DNA from: Ligustrum vulgare
Lineage: Eukaryota > Streptophyta > Magnoliopsida > Lamiales > Oleaceae
Assembly: GCA_963555705.1 (NCBI GenBank)
Contig: OY743181.1
Location: 23,564,513-23,628,512 of the forward strand
Reading direction: 5' to 3'
DNA length: 64,000 nucleotides
Position numbers and translations under genes: made by a program
The notes under the pieces: model-generated
The model's database searches: none
Told to the model about the DNA's origin: nothing
The model's input: the letters and a program-made list of their open reading frames with translations, nothing else
In this document: positions 36,819 through 50,600 of the stretch, piece after piece
How the letters are laid out: every line of letters starts with the position of its first letter
How positions within the stretch are numbered: the stretch's first letter is position 1

Positions 36819-37942
36819 ATAATATTGAACGAAATAATAATAAAGCAAATATTTATCTCTCATAAATTGGTATAGTAAAAAATAATATGACCAGATCGAA
36901 TAATTATACCATTTTGTTACATAGTTCATGTTAAGAGAACACAAACCTTTTTGCTTTGAATAGGAAGAGAGAATTTCTATGTAAATTCAATTGACTAGAC
37001 ATTTGTGACTTTAAAAAAAAATAAAAAATATAAAAAATAGAGAAGTCAATAGACGTGTGTGTTATATTATATATATATATGTGTGTGTGTGAAAGAGTCA
37101 TTTATACAATGGTAATGGTAAGTTAATAATTAGGGTTGTAGGAGTACAAATGTCATTCATTAATAATATATTATTTACAATATCAAAATTACATAAAAAT
37201 CATTAAGTATTAAAATCCCATTCGTACAGTCTATAAAGCCACCAGAAATAAACTGTTTTTTTTATATTTTTTAGGTAAAATGTTTGGTTAAAAAGTTGTT
37301 TAAAGAAATATATGATTAAAAAAGGGTTAATTTCACTAGTGTAGTGGTCAACTGAAGTTTCTCGAAAATAACAAAATGGTCACTGAAATTAAAAACTTGT
37401 AGCGACAGTCCCTGAAGTTCAAACCGCTTTCAAATCAGTCACTCTATTAAGTTAACATACAAAAATGATGATGTGGCACCGTTAAGTGATGGCGTGGCAC
37501 ATAATAATGGTGAACAACAACATTATTGATTTGGGAGGTGTTATAGAAAATAATTTTAATGGAAACCAATCATTTTTGCACTTTTCTTACTTTGAATAAA
37601 TATGAATCATGTAACATGATCCTGATCTTGACTCAACTATATTAGAAAACATAAAAAAAAATCTTGAGTTTTGAAAAGCAATTATTTTAGAGAATTCGAA
37701 ATTTTTGTTTTTAAATTTAAACAATTAAAAAGTTTATAACTAAATATTTTATCAGTTATAAGTAGCCAAAAAAACCTAAGAAGATAGAGAATAACTTAAC
37801 AATAAGGTCAATAATTTTATTAAATTTAATTTAAATATAACTGAATAAAATTCTAATCTAATTAGGAATCTAAATAAAATAAACTATTTTATAACAATAA
37901 GGGTTGACATAGAAAAAACCGGAATCAATGACTAAAAGTTAC

Positions 37943-38569
37943 TGTTTTGGTAATTTTTCTGACCTTGACGTAGCAAAATCAAAAGCTCATATTTTGTTGG
38001 AGAAGATGATCTAAGCCTCTAAAGAACTTGCAAAAAAAGGCAACGAGGATGCCATCGTCACCTCTCCGGTGTATGAATTAGTATTCTGAAGGAGGAGAAG
38101 ATAATAGAGAAAGAATATTCAAGAGCTTATGAAAATATGAATAATTTTCTGTGTTCATAAGTATGAACGAAGGAGACCTATTTATAAGACTCAGAATATG
38201 TCTCCTCACCCTAGTAGGAAAAAAAATTCTTAATTAAAAGAAGTTACCTTATATAGGAATACTCTTTAAGTGAATTGAATTCTCTTTTAGGTGAAGAGAG
38301 TTTAATTACATTATTACATTGATTTCTTTCTAGTGTAAGGCCCAAGATGTTGCTCATTAATGTGTTTTAGGGTTAGGGTTGGCCCATAATAAGACCACGA
38401 CGCTTCTATGAACAGATCAACCCAAAGAGTGACCTCGAGCCATAGAGAAGGTCGATCCAAAGTGTGATATTGGGCAAGATAGAAGGTCGGCCCAAAGCAT
38501 GACCTTGGGCCTCAAGTGTAAAGGTGAAAAGTAATTCTGATAATGGAATGACCAAAACTATACCGATCA
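37943..38569 (-). repeat. 3' LTR of the LARD-like element (copy 2)
   Basis: Counterpart of 3879-4505. Confidence 0.88.
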
Positions 38570-40315
38570 TTAGCCCCCGTACGTCAGAGGTCAAGCTCCG
38601 GCATCTAGACGCATGTCATACCAAGTTTAATTTTTTTCTATAGTAAGGTTAAGGTCATGCTATGAAGCATAGATCTTACTTCTAGCCAAAGACTTTCACT
38701 TATCAAATCTTGAAAACAACAGAGAGTGGTCTTACATTCGTCCCATCTTATGAGTTTCACTAAATTCACAAGTAGAGGTCTTGCACTTTCGTACCGGACA
38801 ATGGTTGAAGACCCTGTATTTATGGAATAAGTAGCACATTCCAGGTAGAATTAGGTTATCCCGATGGTTTGGAGACATAGGAATCTTGATGGTTGTATTA
38901 GGATAAAGTTGTATGATCTCCTGTTGCCATATTGAAGTAGGATTTTTCAGCTGCCCATGCAAGACAGAATTTGGACTGATTATAAGCCCCCGTGCATCCC
39001 TTATCGAGCTCGGGGAGAGATGGATATGAAAAAATGAGACAACGTGGTTTTGGTAGGATGTGATGTGATGGTTATGTTGCAGCTTATGTTAAATAATAAG
39101 TCAAGTCCATGTTAAGTAATGAGCTCGAACTTATGTTTAATCTAGGAATAAGCCGAGCTTAAATTAAGTAATTAGCTCGAGCTTACACTAGCGCGAATTA
39201 AGCACGAGCTTATGTTATGTAATAAACTCGAGAAATTAAGCAAGAATAGGATGAGCTCATGTTATATAATAAACTCGAGAAATTAAGCAAGAATAGGCCG
39301 AGCTCATGTTAACTAATGAGCTCAAGCTTATGTTTAAGCATTGAATAAGCCGAGCCTATGTTGAGTAATGAGTTCGAGCTTATATTAAACAATAATAAGT
39401 CGAGCTCATGTTAAGTAATGAGCTCGTGCTAATATTTAAGAAAGGAATAAGCTGAGCTTATATTAAGCAATAATAAGCCAAGCTCATGTAGACCTGAGAA
39501 CTTCATTATATCAATTTGATTAATTGATTGTTCGGGATGGCATTGTACTTTTGCGGGCAAGTATTTGATTGCTTGCTCAGGACAAGGCTTTAAGTGCTTG
39601 CACGGGGTGAGGCTTTGATTGCTTACTTATGGGCAAAACTTCGAGTGCTTGCAAGTGGGCAAAGCTTTGCTTTAAGTGCTTGCACGTGGGCAAGAAACAA
39701 TTTTGGTAGGTAGTGCCATTAATAACTTGTGAAGGTCGTTCCTTGTGACCAACCTTGTAAATTATTTGACTTAGTGTTTTTGGAAGACAATTTGTAAAGT
39801 TGAGCTTTGTGACCGACCTTGCAAATTATTTTTATAAAGAAGGGGTCAAGCCCTTAACTTTGTGATTTTTAGGAATTTATTTGTAAGGTCGAGCATTGTG
39901 GCCGAACTTGTAAATTTTTGCACAAAGAATGGGCTAAGTCCTTGATTTTGTGTAATTTACAAGAATAGTCATGTTGAAGATGGCAACGAACCCGAGCTTT
40001 GAATGTGTTTTCGTAAAAATTTTGTAGACTTGACTTTTACCTCGGGTATGCCTCGTGGGATGCTTATAATTTTTGTGAATAAATTCACAAGTTTTAGTTA
40101 AGTACATGATACTCGTGTCTTGTTCGTAAATTGATTCCACAGACAGGGGTTTTGAACCATCTTGTTACTTCAAGAATACTTTGAAAAGGTCGTGTTTGTC
40201 CGACTTTGTGAGTTTCTAGTTCAAAGCAGGGGCTAGCCTTTATAATTTGAAGTATAGTTATATGGGTCGGTCATGGCCAACCTTATGGATTTTAGTACAA
40301 AGGAGGGGTCAAGCT

Positions 40316-40745
40316 TAGAGATGACAATTTTTCCCGCGATACTTGATCCCCACGGGGACCCGCCCCGAATAGGGGCGGGGATGGTAATGATTTTATCCCC
40401 GTTACGGGGATGGGGATGGGATTGGGATTGAGGTTCTCGACTCATTCCCGCCCCGTTTATAATTTAAAAAATTAATAAAAACTTAAAAATTCAATACATT
40501 TTGAAAAATTATATATTATTTTATACCAAGTTGGATGATTTCAACCCAGATTACTAACTTAAAGGCATGTGATAATAAGTTTTATTTTTTTATTTTCTTT
40601 AAAAAGGTTGGTCCAAAAAAAAAAAATAATAATGGGGATTTAAACGGGGAGTTTTTAATCCCCGCCCGTCCTCGCCTCGACCCGACCTCGCCTCGCATGT
40701 AACGGGGATGTGGATGAGGTCCCGCCCGTACCATTGCCATCACTA
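40316..40745. mobile_element. Non-autonomous hAT-type element nested in the LARD-like element (copy 2)
   Basis: Counterpart of 6252-6682; one A shorter in the internal A run. Confidence 0.82.
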
Positions 40746-40780
40746 GTCAAGCCCTGCCCTTTGTGAGTTTATGAAACATA

Positions 40781-41228
40781 ATTTGTAACGTTTTGCCATG
40801 AGAAATTATAAATTATTTGTTGGGAAATAATTTGTAACGTCTTATCATGAAACATTATAAATTATCTGTAGGAAAATAATTTGTAACGTCGTGCCATGAG
40901 ACATTTTAAATTATTTGTCGGGAAATAATTTGTAACATCTTACCATGAGACATTGTAAATTATTTGTAGAGAAATAATTTGTAAAGTCGTGCCATGAGAT
41001 ATTATAAATTATTTGTCAGGAAATAATTTGTAACATTGTGCCATGAAACATTGTAAATTATTTGTAAGAAAATAATTTGTAATGTCGTGTCATGAGACAT
41101 TGTAAATTATTTGCATGAAAATAACTTGAAACGTCGTTTCATGAGACATTGTACATTATTTGCATGGAAATAATTTTTAACATTGTGCCATGAGATATTG
41201 TAAATTAATTGACTTTGTATTTTGGTAG
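40781..41228. repeat. 49-bp palindromic tandem repeat, about nine units (copy 2)
   Basis: Counterpart of 6718-7165. Confidence 0.85.
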
Positions 41229-44200
41229 ATAATTTGTAAAGTCGTGCTTTGTGGCCGACCTTGTAAATCATTCCCAATGTGATTGTATGGTAGGTTTTCT
41301 GCAATTATCACAGTTGTTTTTGTTCGATGACTGGAGGGTATAGAAGCTAACCTTGGATTATTAAGGGATTATGACTTGCATTGATAATAGAACCTATTGA
41401 TATGTTTAAATAAGGAATAATCCTAGATTATATTAAGTAATAATCTTTAACTTATGTTAAGAAGTAATAAATCGAGATTATGTTAAGTAATAATCTCTAA
41501 CTTATGTTGAGAAGCAATAAGCCGAGCTCACGTTAAGAAATAATAAGCTCGGCTTATTTCTTGCTTTTTTACGTAATAATCTCTAACTTATGTTGAGAAG
41601 CAATAAGCCGAGCTCGTGTTAAGAAATAATAAGCTCGAGCTTATTTTTAGCTTATTTTTAAGCAAGAAATAAGCCGAGCTTATGTTGAGTTATAAGCCCA
41701 AGCTTGTTTTAGCGGGAGTTATAGGTCGAGCTCATGTTAGCACATAAGCCCGAGCTTGTGTTAGGAAATAATAGGTTGAGCTCATGTTTAAGTAATGAGC
41801 TCAAGTTAATGTTAAGGAATGATAAGCCGAGCTCATGAATATGTTTTGGCAAGGAATAAGCCGAGCTTATGTTAAGTAATAAGCCCCAGCTTGTTTTAAC
41901 TGAAATTGATTCAAAGCAAACTTTTTTCCAATTAATATGATTAGCTATTGAAAAAAACGGTTGGAGCATATTAATCAATATAGATTCTACCCAGAAAGGT
42001 CATGCTAAAGTATATTAAGTGCTTGTATTGGTGATCACATAGAAATATGATGTTTTATATAATTGGTCACTGTGTGAGTCACTTTATAATTTGCTACTTA
42101 ACCCAGCTAATTTCCAAGTTATACAAACTTTTGATCACAAAAAATAGCATGAATTATCATGGGAACATATCAAATAACTTCAAATTCAGCAAGCAATTGA
42201 GTTCAACTTGTGTATTATTGATCTCATCATACTTGTAAATAACGAGACCAAAATTGCAATCTGATTTCATCAATTAAATCAGCATATTAACAAATTATGA
42301 GGCTTTCACAGATCAATAATTAATTGATTGCAACCCTTTAGGCATATTGCTCAAAAATCATAATGGTTTTGTCCAAATTGTACCAAGAACGTTTCATTTT
42401 GAGTCTTGGTCGCAGCTCTCGACTTGTTATATGAAATAGAGGGACCAACAAATATCTTATGATCAGAGAGCATATTTCTTAAATTCACATATCACAAGCT
42501 ATTCCAGATTTAATAATTTAATCTCAACTTAACTTGTTGATGATCAGATTAGGCAAAGATAAGTAATCTTGTCTAGATTCGATGAACTCTTTATTTAGCA
42601 GTAACCACATATAATATAGGATTGCAAAATTTTTGAGCTCTAACACGACCAATATTATGCCAGGATTATTGAAAGAGTGTTAGGGTACATCTCGTTTTTG
42701 CAATTCCTTGAGCAGATCCAGAAATGACCAGGGCCCTGAGGAAATCCTTGCTCAGCATTAAGCGGTAGTTGCGTCAGCGACTTTGATCAAAAGGCTCAGC
42801 AATTACAACTGAAGGTCATATTGCACCATAATTGATAGGAGATTCGGTTGAGGCGTTTTATCCAAATCTTGCAGGAGGGACATAAATTTAAGTTAGATTA
42901 AGTTTACTACAACTTTATCAAATTCAATAAAATGTCAAGTAACTAATGATATGGATTTAAAAGCTTTCCATTCTTCAATGGAAGCAAATGAATGAAAACA
43001 TTTCAATATTTCCCTCTTTTATTAATGTCAGCAAGGAAGTAATAACATAGTGACTAGAGGCTCAACCAGGTAAGTCTCAAGTGCAGAATTCTGCATAATG
43101 GGGTGAACAAGTCTAGTGAATGACGCAAAAAATGATACTTGATATATAGAAGGTGATGAAATGGTTAAACAAAATAAAGAAACCAAGGCTGATGATCTGC
43201 GTTCTTCTATTATTGAGTAACATTCAAAGCCATCAAGAAAAAATGATTGAATTAGCTCTTTATATCCATCCACCTTGATTTTTGTTCATAGATAAACTAC
43301 TCAGGATATAGCATGGAAATTTGAAATTGATGGTAATGTAGTGCATTTTCACATCATCATTCTAAATTTGCTAAATGAAAATTAACTTGTCAATAATACT
43401 TGTGGCAATGGTCCTGTATTTTTTTTTTACGTTTGAAAATTGTTAATTAAGAAAGTGTAGTGGCTGGCAAGAGATGAAGTGAGTCACAAGTGAAAAACTT
43501 TGCAAATGTAATGAGCAATAGGAGTTGACAAAAGAAAATTGCAGCTATGTAAATAAAAATAGGAAGGAAGATGGAATAGATAAAATGGTTACTCCCTTTC
43601 CTACTAGTTTTGACTGCTCTTGATTATACTTTGGCAGCAAATTTGTGACTCAATTCTACCCATTTTGATAGTCTTTGCAACTGGTGCTGTTATCTAGCCA
43701 TGGAATGAGAAGGAACTTGGCTTAAATGTTGGAAGGAATCCTTCAATCGAACTCCAATAGCTGCTCCAAAGATAGTGCTTAGTTTTCATCCCAAACTACG
43801 ACTGCAGGAGGACATGGCTGCCTAAAGGGCTTCAAGCAGCATCAACGGTTATAATCGGGGACTTCAACTACCAAAGAAATACACCAGAACGCTATGGAAA
43901 AAAATATAGATTGTGAATCATAAGTATACCACTTACAGTCACATTCATTCTCATAACCAAATTGAATGCTAATAGAGAAATGGGTAAGAAGACATTTTTG
44001 ATATGTTTATCGATGAACTGAAAATGCTAGGCAAGGCCTTGATTCTCATGCACAAGCTAAATACTTGACCAGAAGGGCATACCAATAAAGTAGAGCAATT
44101 AGCAATCGAAAAATCCAATTAATTAAACCTTCGCAAAGATACAACAAACAGAAAATATAAACATCACCACAAAAATATACTAGAAGGCTATAAATTGCTC

Positions 44201-45749
44201 CCAAAGGCTAAAGAGTGCAGCGGTGTTCTCAAGGCTATTCTTAGCCTTCTTTTGCAAAGAAAAATCTGGTGTGAGCATTTTGACAAACACGTTGTGTGCA
44301 CTTCAATTATTAAGAGTTCTTCAAAGAAATTCCAAATGCTCAACAAATTTTTCCAGAGGCTTTAAAATCTCAATTTTGTCAATGGGAGCAACAAGGAGCT
44401 TGATAATTATATTTGGAGGTTGTAACTCATCGTGTTAACGATTCGAGTTTCAAAAGTAGATAAAGATTTATTAGAATTCAGCAATAATTCCCAAGACATA
44501 TAGATTTTAGATTATCAAAAATAGCATGAATCACTATGGAACAGATCCAATAACCTTTGATTCAACAAGCAATCCAAATCGAATTTAACTCATACATCAT
44601 GGATCAGATTTGGCTAAGATAAGTAACCATATTTAGAGTTGATTAGTCCTTAATCTAGCAATAATCTAGGAGCATACGGGATTGCATAAATTTTAATTTA
44701 TCTGTCTCGCACAAGATTTCTATTAGCTACTGCAAGGATTAATGAATAGGGTTAGAGTACACCTGGTTTTCGAGAATGGTATGGCCAGTAAATGGATCTC
44801 GACGATGATCATCCTTGCTGCAACCTTTATGGTTCGCTTGATAGATTTCACCGGATGCTAAAGAAATCAAAGAATGCCTCGATCTTACTTGAATCAATCC
44901 TAGCGAGTAGAGACAGGTTTTATCAATTTCACCAAATTGGTGGAGACGACAATAGCCTCGTGACTAGCTTCTGTTAATGGCTGATGTTGAAGTTTAGTGG
45001 AAAGATCGCTTCAATAAAATCCTCAAGAGAAGTTGTGGAAGAAGAACTTTAGAAGCAAATTTGTAGAGGAATTTCATTAGCCCCTTCTTCAATTCCAAGA
45101 GAGTTCCTCAGATGGCTTCCTCATATTTTTGGTTCTGCTTTAGATTTCCCAATTTCTTTTGATTCTCCTCCTCCCATAGAAAGTTTTTAGAGCTTGATGC
45201 TACCTCGACCGAGATCATCGGAGCCATAGCCCAAATCTTTAGTCTTTCGTAGAAGTTTAGATTTGGTTGATATTCACCATCCCATAAAACTTTAGATCCG
45301 GTCGAGATCTGGCCGGATGTACTCTGAGTTTGGAATAGGATTTGATGTCCTCCGATCATCTTTTAACTTTATCTAGGGAAGGTGACTAACAACGTCAGCG
45401 TGAATGATTATGGGGAGGTTTTTCCAATAAACAAGTCCAGATTAATTAATCGTATTTTTTCGGAAGCATATCTACTATTTTTGAATCATTCTTTGTTTTT
45501 TCCTTTGATCACTAGTCCTGAATTTGCAATACCAAAATTCTAATTTGGGAATAGATATCAGATCTGGTGAAGGTTTAGCAAGAGGGAACTAGCTGTGATA
45601 TCAATAAAATCAGGTGAAAGAATAGTTGGATGCTTCTTGTTGGGAGATATCTTTTTCCTAGAACTTCCAATTTTTGGAATTTTTGTTTATTTTGGAATCG
45701 ATCTTTGAACAACATGATTTTTTGATCGTTTCCCACAGACAGCGCCAAT

Positions 45750-46381
45750 TGTTTCGGTAATTTTTCTGACCTTGATGTGGCAAGATCAAAAGCTGGTATT
45801 TTGTTGAAAAAGATGGTCTAAGCCTCCAAAGAACTTGCAATAAAGGCAACGAGGATGCCCTCGTCGACCCTCCGATGTATGAATTAGTATTATAGAAGGA
45901 GGAGAAGATAATAGAGAAAGAATATTCAACAGCTTATGAAAATATGAATAATTGTCTGTGTTCATAATTATGAATGAAGGAGACTCATTTATAAGACTGA
46001 GAATAAGTCTCCTTACCCTAGTAGAAAGAAAAAAAATTCTTAATTAAAAGAAGTTACCTTATATAGGAATACTCTTTAAGTGAATTGGATTCTGTTTTAA
46101 GTAAAGAGAGTTTAATTACGTTATTACCTTGATTTCTTTCTAGTTTAAGGCCTAATACGTTGCCCATTAATGCGTTTTGGGGTTAGGGTTGACCCATAAT
46201 AAGACTATGACGCTCCTATGAATATATCGACCCAAAGAGTGACCTCGGGCCATAGAGGAGGTCAATCCAAAGTGTGATATTAGGCAAGATAGAAGGTCGG
46301 CCCAAAGCATGACCTTGGGCCTCAAGTGTAAAGATGAAAAGTAATATTCTGATAATGGAATGAAAAAAAATATACCGATCA
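45750..46381 (-). repeat. 5' LTR of the LARD-like element (copy 2)
   Basis: Counterpart of 11687-12318. Confidence 0.88.
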
Positions 46382-46510
46382 GTTACCATGAACTAGAAGT
46401 TTAAAATAACTAAAATCGAATCAAATAGGAAATTTGAAAATTTTGGAGCAGTTACAATAAAGCGATCACTTGCTTGGAGCATTACAATGCTAAAACCTTC
46501 CAAAAATATG

Positions 46511-46555
<45 letters not shown>

Positions 46556-46862
46556 TGTGTGTGTGACACCCCGAGTTCTAAATACCTGATATGCCACCTC
46601 ATCGTCTTTGTCTAACTTTTGAAATAACGTTTTAGCGGAATGATAACTGAATATCAAACTTAGCAACATTTAATAAAATAACTAAGGGTCAATAAAATTT
46701 AAATTTTTCAAACTACTTAAGATAATAATTTAAACCGTTCATTATTCTCTAATAAAAAAAATTATTTGACAATGTTATAATTTTTCAAACATTCCAAAAT
46801 CTCCAAAATTGTTAAATATTAAAAAAAAACATAAATACCCAAAACTAGAAAAAAATGTCATT

Positions 46863-49700
46863 TTACTAAATCTATCTACCACCACAAATATTGAATCTCT
46901 TTCTTTCTATCTACCACCACAAATATTGAATCTCTTCCTTTCTTAGTCCTAGGTAAATCCAATACAAAATCTACTACAACCCTTGAGGTAAAACAATAGA
47001 TTTTGCCTTTTTAAAAGTATGCATCTACTAAAAACCCGATGAACATCAATTTTATCTTAGGCTAATAAAAAAGCCCACCTTATATTTCTAAGGTCTTCTT
47101 AACCCCAAAATGTTCCATCAAACCCCCACTATGTGCTTCTCTTACTAGCAATTCATTCATTAAATATTTAGGAATACACAATCTATTTTCCTAAAACAAA
47201 TCATCATGCCTAAAGAACCTATCCAAAGCCCTCTTACCATATGAATCATGTATATTAGAAAAATCCAGGTCACTAGCATACATGTCCTCAATATAGTCAA
47301 AACCAAGAGCACTTAAGGAGGTTAGAAGTACGTATCTTCTCGACAATGCATCAGCTACTATGTTTTCCTTACCTTGTTTATACTGGATAACATATGGAAA
47401 GTTTTCAATGAATTTCATCCATCTGGCACACCTCTTGTTTAGCTTACCTTGATGCCTCAAATGCTTCAATGACTCATGGTTGGTGTGGATCATGAACTCC
47501 ATTGGTCATAAGTAGTGTTGTCATGTCTCTAAAGCTCAAACAAGTTCATACAAATCCTTGTCATATGTAGGATAGTTTAAAGATGCCCCATTTAGCCTTA
47601 CCTTAACCCCTCAAATGCTTCAATGACTCATGGTTGGTGTGGATCATGAACTCCCTTGGCCATAAGTAGTGTTGTCATGTCTCTAAAGCTCGAACAAGTG
47701 CATACAAATCCTTGTCATATGTAGGATAGGTTAGAGATACCCTACGTAGCCTTACCTTAACCGCTCAAATGCTGTAATGACTTATGGTTGGTGTGGATCA
47801 CGAACTCTCTTGGCCATAAGTAGTGTTGTCATGTCTCTAAAGCTCAAACAAGTGCAGACAAATCCTTGTCATATGTAGGATAGTTTAGAGATGCCCCACT
47901 TAGCTTTTCACTGAAGAAATCTATCTGTTTCTATCATGCATTAAAATAGATTCAATACCTATTCCTGAGGCATCAAACTCAATCTCAAAAGCTTTGTCAA
48001 AGTTAGGAAGTGATAAAGTCGGTGCTTGACACAACTTATCTTTAATAGTGTTAAATAAATGTTTTTGTTCAATGCCCCATTTAATTCCTACAATTTTTTT
48101 AGCAACTTCTATGAGCGGTGTGGCAGTTGTGCAAAAATCTTTACAAATCATCTATAAAAACTAGCCAAACCATGGAAGCTCCTAACCTCCATTACGCTTT
48201 TAGGTGTTAGTCATTCTTTAATAGCTTTAATTTTATCCTCATCTACTTATATTCCTTTTGCACTAAGCACATTCCATGCAAAATGTACACTTTTTAAAAT
48301 TGGCATAAAGTTGTTTTTGTCTCATAATCACAAGTACACATCTTATATTTTTTATATGTTCAATGAAGTCCTTAATATACATCAAGATATCATCGAAGTA
48401 TACTATTATGAATTTACCTATAAATGCACGTAAAACATGATTCATTAAAAGTATAAATGTGCTAGGTGTATTAGGAAGTCGAAAGGGCATGACTAACTAT
48501 TCATAAAAGTCATATTTAGTTTTAAAAGCAGTTTTTCAATCATCTCCTTTCCTTATCCTAATTTGATGATAACCACTTTTATGATCGATCTTACTAAATA
48601 TGCAAGATCAAGTAATTCATCCAACATATCATCTAACATAGGAATATGATGACGATACTTTACCGTTATGTTGTTGATAGTCTTGCAATCAACACATATT
48701 CTCCAAGTCTCATTTTTCTTTGGCACAAGTAACACTAACATGACACATGGACTCATACTCTCCTCACATATCCCTTGCTGATCAAATCCTCCACTTGCTT
48801 TTGAAGTTTCCTTGTCTCCTCAAGGTTATTTTGGTAACCTGGTCGGTTTGGAATGACTGTCCTAGGCATGAAGTCAATTTGATGTTCTATGCCTCAAATG
48901 GGTGGTAACCCACTGGACATGTCCTCCAAGAACACATATTCAAATTCTTGCAATAAAAAAGTAGCCAAACTAGGGAGGGAGTTGTTACTTTCATCAAGCA
49001 AGGAATAAGTCCTTGTATACTAGCAAAATCATTTGTTGGTTTACATAAAGGCCTTTTGATTTCACTCTCTTTTGCAAAGAAACTCATTTTATTCTTTTCT
49101 TTTCTGGAAATCTTCACTCTCTCTCATTTTTTGAGATACGAACCTCAACGCTTTGTTTTTCACTCTCATCTCATTTTTCTGAGGTCGTGGTCTCAATTCT
49201 CTTTTTATCACACTCCTTTCCTTTTTTAAGGTCTCTTTCTTTTATTTTCCCTCACTACTTTCTCTTCATCATTTTTCAATTTGATTTGTTCTACATACAC
49301 TCGTGTCAGTATTAATAGCGCAAGGGTAATAGACTTTCTTCAATTGGTAAAGCTTTAACTATTTTTGTACCCATCATGTATCACTTTTATATCATGTTGT
49401 CATGGTCTACCCAACAAAATATGTCCGGCATGCATAGGAATTATATCACATATCACCTCATCATGATAGCTACCAATTGAAAAATTCACCAACACCCTCA
49501 TATTCATCTTAATCTCCCCACTATCATTCAACCATTTGAAGTCTATAATGTTTAAGACATTTCAACAATGTTAATCCCAATTTTTCAATAAGTGTAGTGC
49601 TAGCCACATTAATACAACTACCCCGTCAATAGTCATATTACATATCTTGCTATTGATGTGACACAGTGTATGGAATATGTTCTTCCTTTAGCCTCATCCA
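46863..49700 (-). pseudogene. Ty3/gypsy protease-RT-RNase H-integrase remnant (copy 2, longer)
   Basis: 46863-49174 repeats copy 1, including VYFDDILMY, FDASGIGIE, ADALSRR and IFVVVD. Beyond the end of the duplication, 49175-49700 continues on the minus strand with broken protease-region phrases (MHAGHILLG-like, then WQHD..., then IHDGYKN-like), followed by a basic spacer before RT. This shows that copy 2 holds the original continuous element. Frames are broken throughout. The chromodomain or gag was not found, and I see no LTRs with target duplications. Confidence 0.85.
47444..47905. repeat. 154-bp tandem triplication inside the gypsy RNase H region (copy 2)
   Basis: Counterpart of 13381-13842; the repeated TCATGGTTGG starts at 47474 and recurs at 154-bp spacing. 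Confidence 0.9.
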
Positions 49701-49829
49701 ATACCGATGTCACCATAGTATGGAATAAAACGCAATATTTATAAATTTAACCATTTTAAATTGTAAACTATCGCACGTAAAATAACAAGTAGGGAAATAA
49801 ACATTAAAGAAAAAACTAAATAAAGCAAT

Positions 49830-49880
49830 TATAATGAAATATATTATTTTTAATTATCATGGTATACACATTAACATTAA

Positions 49881-49918
<38 letters not shown>

Positions 49919-50600
49919 TTTTCTTTTACAATTATGAAGTTATAATTATTTTTATTATTTCTAATTATTATGAACTTATGAATAACATTATATTATTATT
50001 ATTTTTAAATTTTTTATTAGCATTATGAAATCATAATTACATTTATTAGCGTTATGGAATTATTATTATGTTTTTGTTACAATTATGAGATTATAATTAC
50101 ATTTATTATTTCTAATTAGTAATAACAATATATATTATTATTGTTATGAAATTATTAATAAACTTTTATTAACATTATGAAATTATAATTACATTTATTA
50201 TTTCTAATTATTATAAAATTATGAAATTATTAACAATTTTTTATTAGCATTATGAGATCATAATTACATTTATTAACGTTATGAAATTATTATATTTTTT
50301 GTTACAATTATGAATTATAACTACATTTATTAACGTTATAAAATTATTATATTTTTGTTACAATTATGAAATTATAATTAAATTTATTATCATTAGTAAT
50401 GAAGATAATTATGTTACATTATAAAATTATGAAATTCTAATTAATTTTATTAATTCTTAACATTATTTTTAATGCATTATATAATATTTCAAAAATAATT
50501 TCGATAATATTTTTTATTAAATGAATTAAATAAAATCATTATCATTCTAAAATAATTATAATTAAATTCACAATAAAAAAAGATGAAATTATAAGAAACG
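49830..50600. repeat. AT-rich minisatellite with (ATT)n
   Basis: An (ATT)n run at about 49881-49916 is followed by repeated phrases ATTATGAAATTATAATTACA and TTTATTATTTCTAATTA through about 50480. It is almost free of G and C, with no coding content. Confidence 0.8.

Larger units (their letters stand above)
37943..46381 (-). mobile_element. Complete LARD-like LTR retrotransposon (copy 2)
   Basis: Counterpart of 3879-12318, with the same LTRs (37943-38569 and 45750-46381) and the same GTTAC target duplication (37938-37942 and 46382-46386). Insertion site, nested hAT element and internal repeats are all shared, so the element was in place before the duplication. Confidence 0.88.
15112..49174. 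repeat. Complete second copy of a 34,063-bp tandem duplication unit (inferred)
   Basis: The second half of this segment (34068-49174) is almost identical to 1-15111 in the same orientation. The pairing offset is 34067 at the left end and 34063 at the right end, and the changes fall in a T run, an AT repeat and an A run. Past 49174 the sequence continues in the same Ty3/gypsy element, so the break in continuity is at 15111/15112. A tandem duplication ending at 49174 and starting at 15112 explains this with one junction. The start of the first copy is outside the window, so the unit is inferred, not seen whole. An assembly duplication is the main alternative. Confidence 0.72.
34068..49174. repeat. 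Segment of copy 2 directly matching 1-15111
   Basis: Direct, near-identical counterpart of 1-15111. Sequence left of 34068 (a retroelement-like leader) flows into it without a visible boundary, as expected if the unit is longer than the visible match. Its right edge is defined by copy 1 departing after the shared CTCATCTCAT; here the gypsy element continues. Confidence 0.95.

Noticed and set aside
34068..49174. Duplication explained by a transposon carrying the 15 kb to a second site.
   Set aside because: No terminal repeats or target duplications at 15111 or 49174, and a tandem event explains all edges.
49834..50028. Ile-rich 64-residue frame.
   Set aside because: Translation of the ATT microsatellite.
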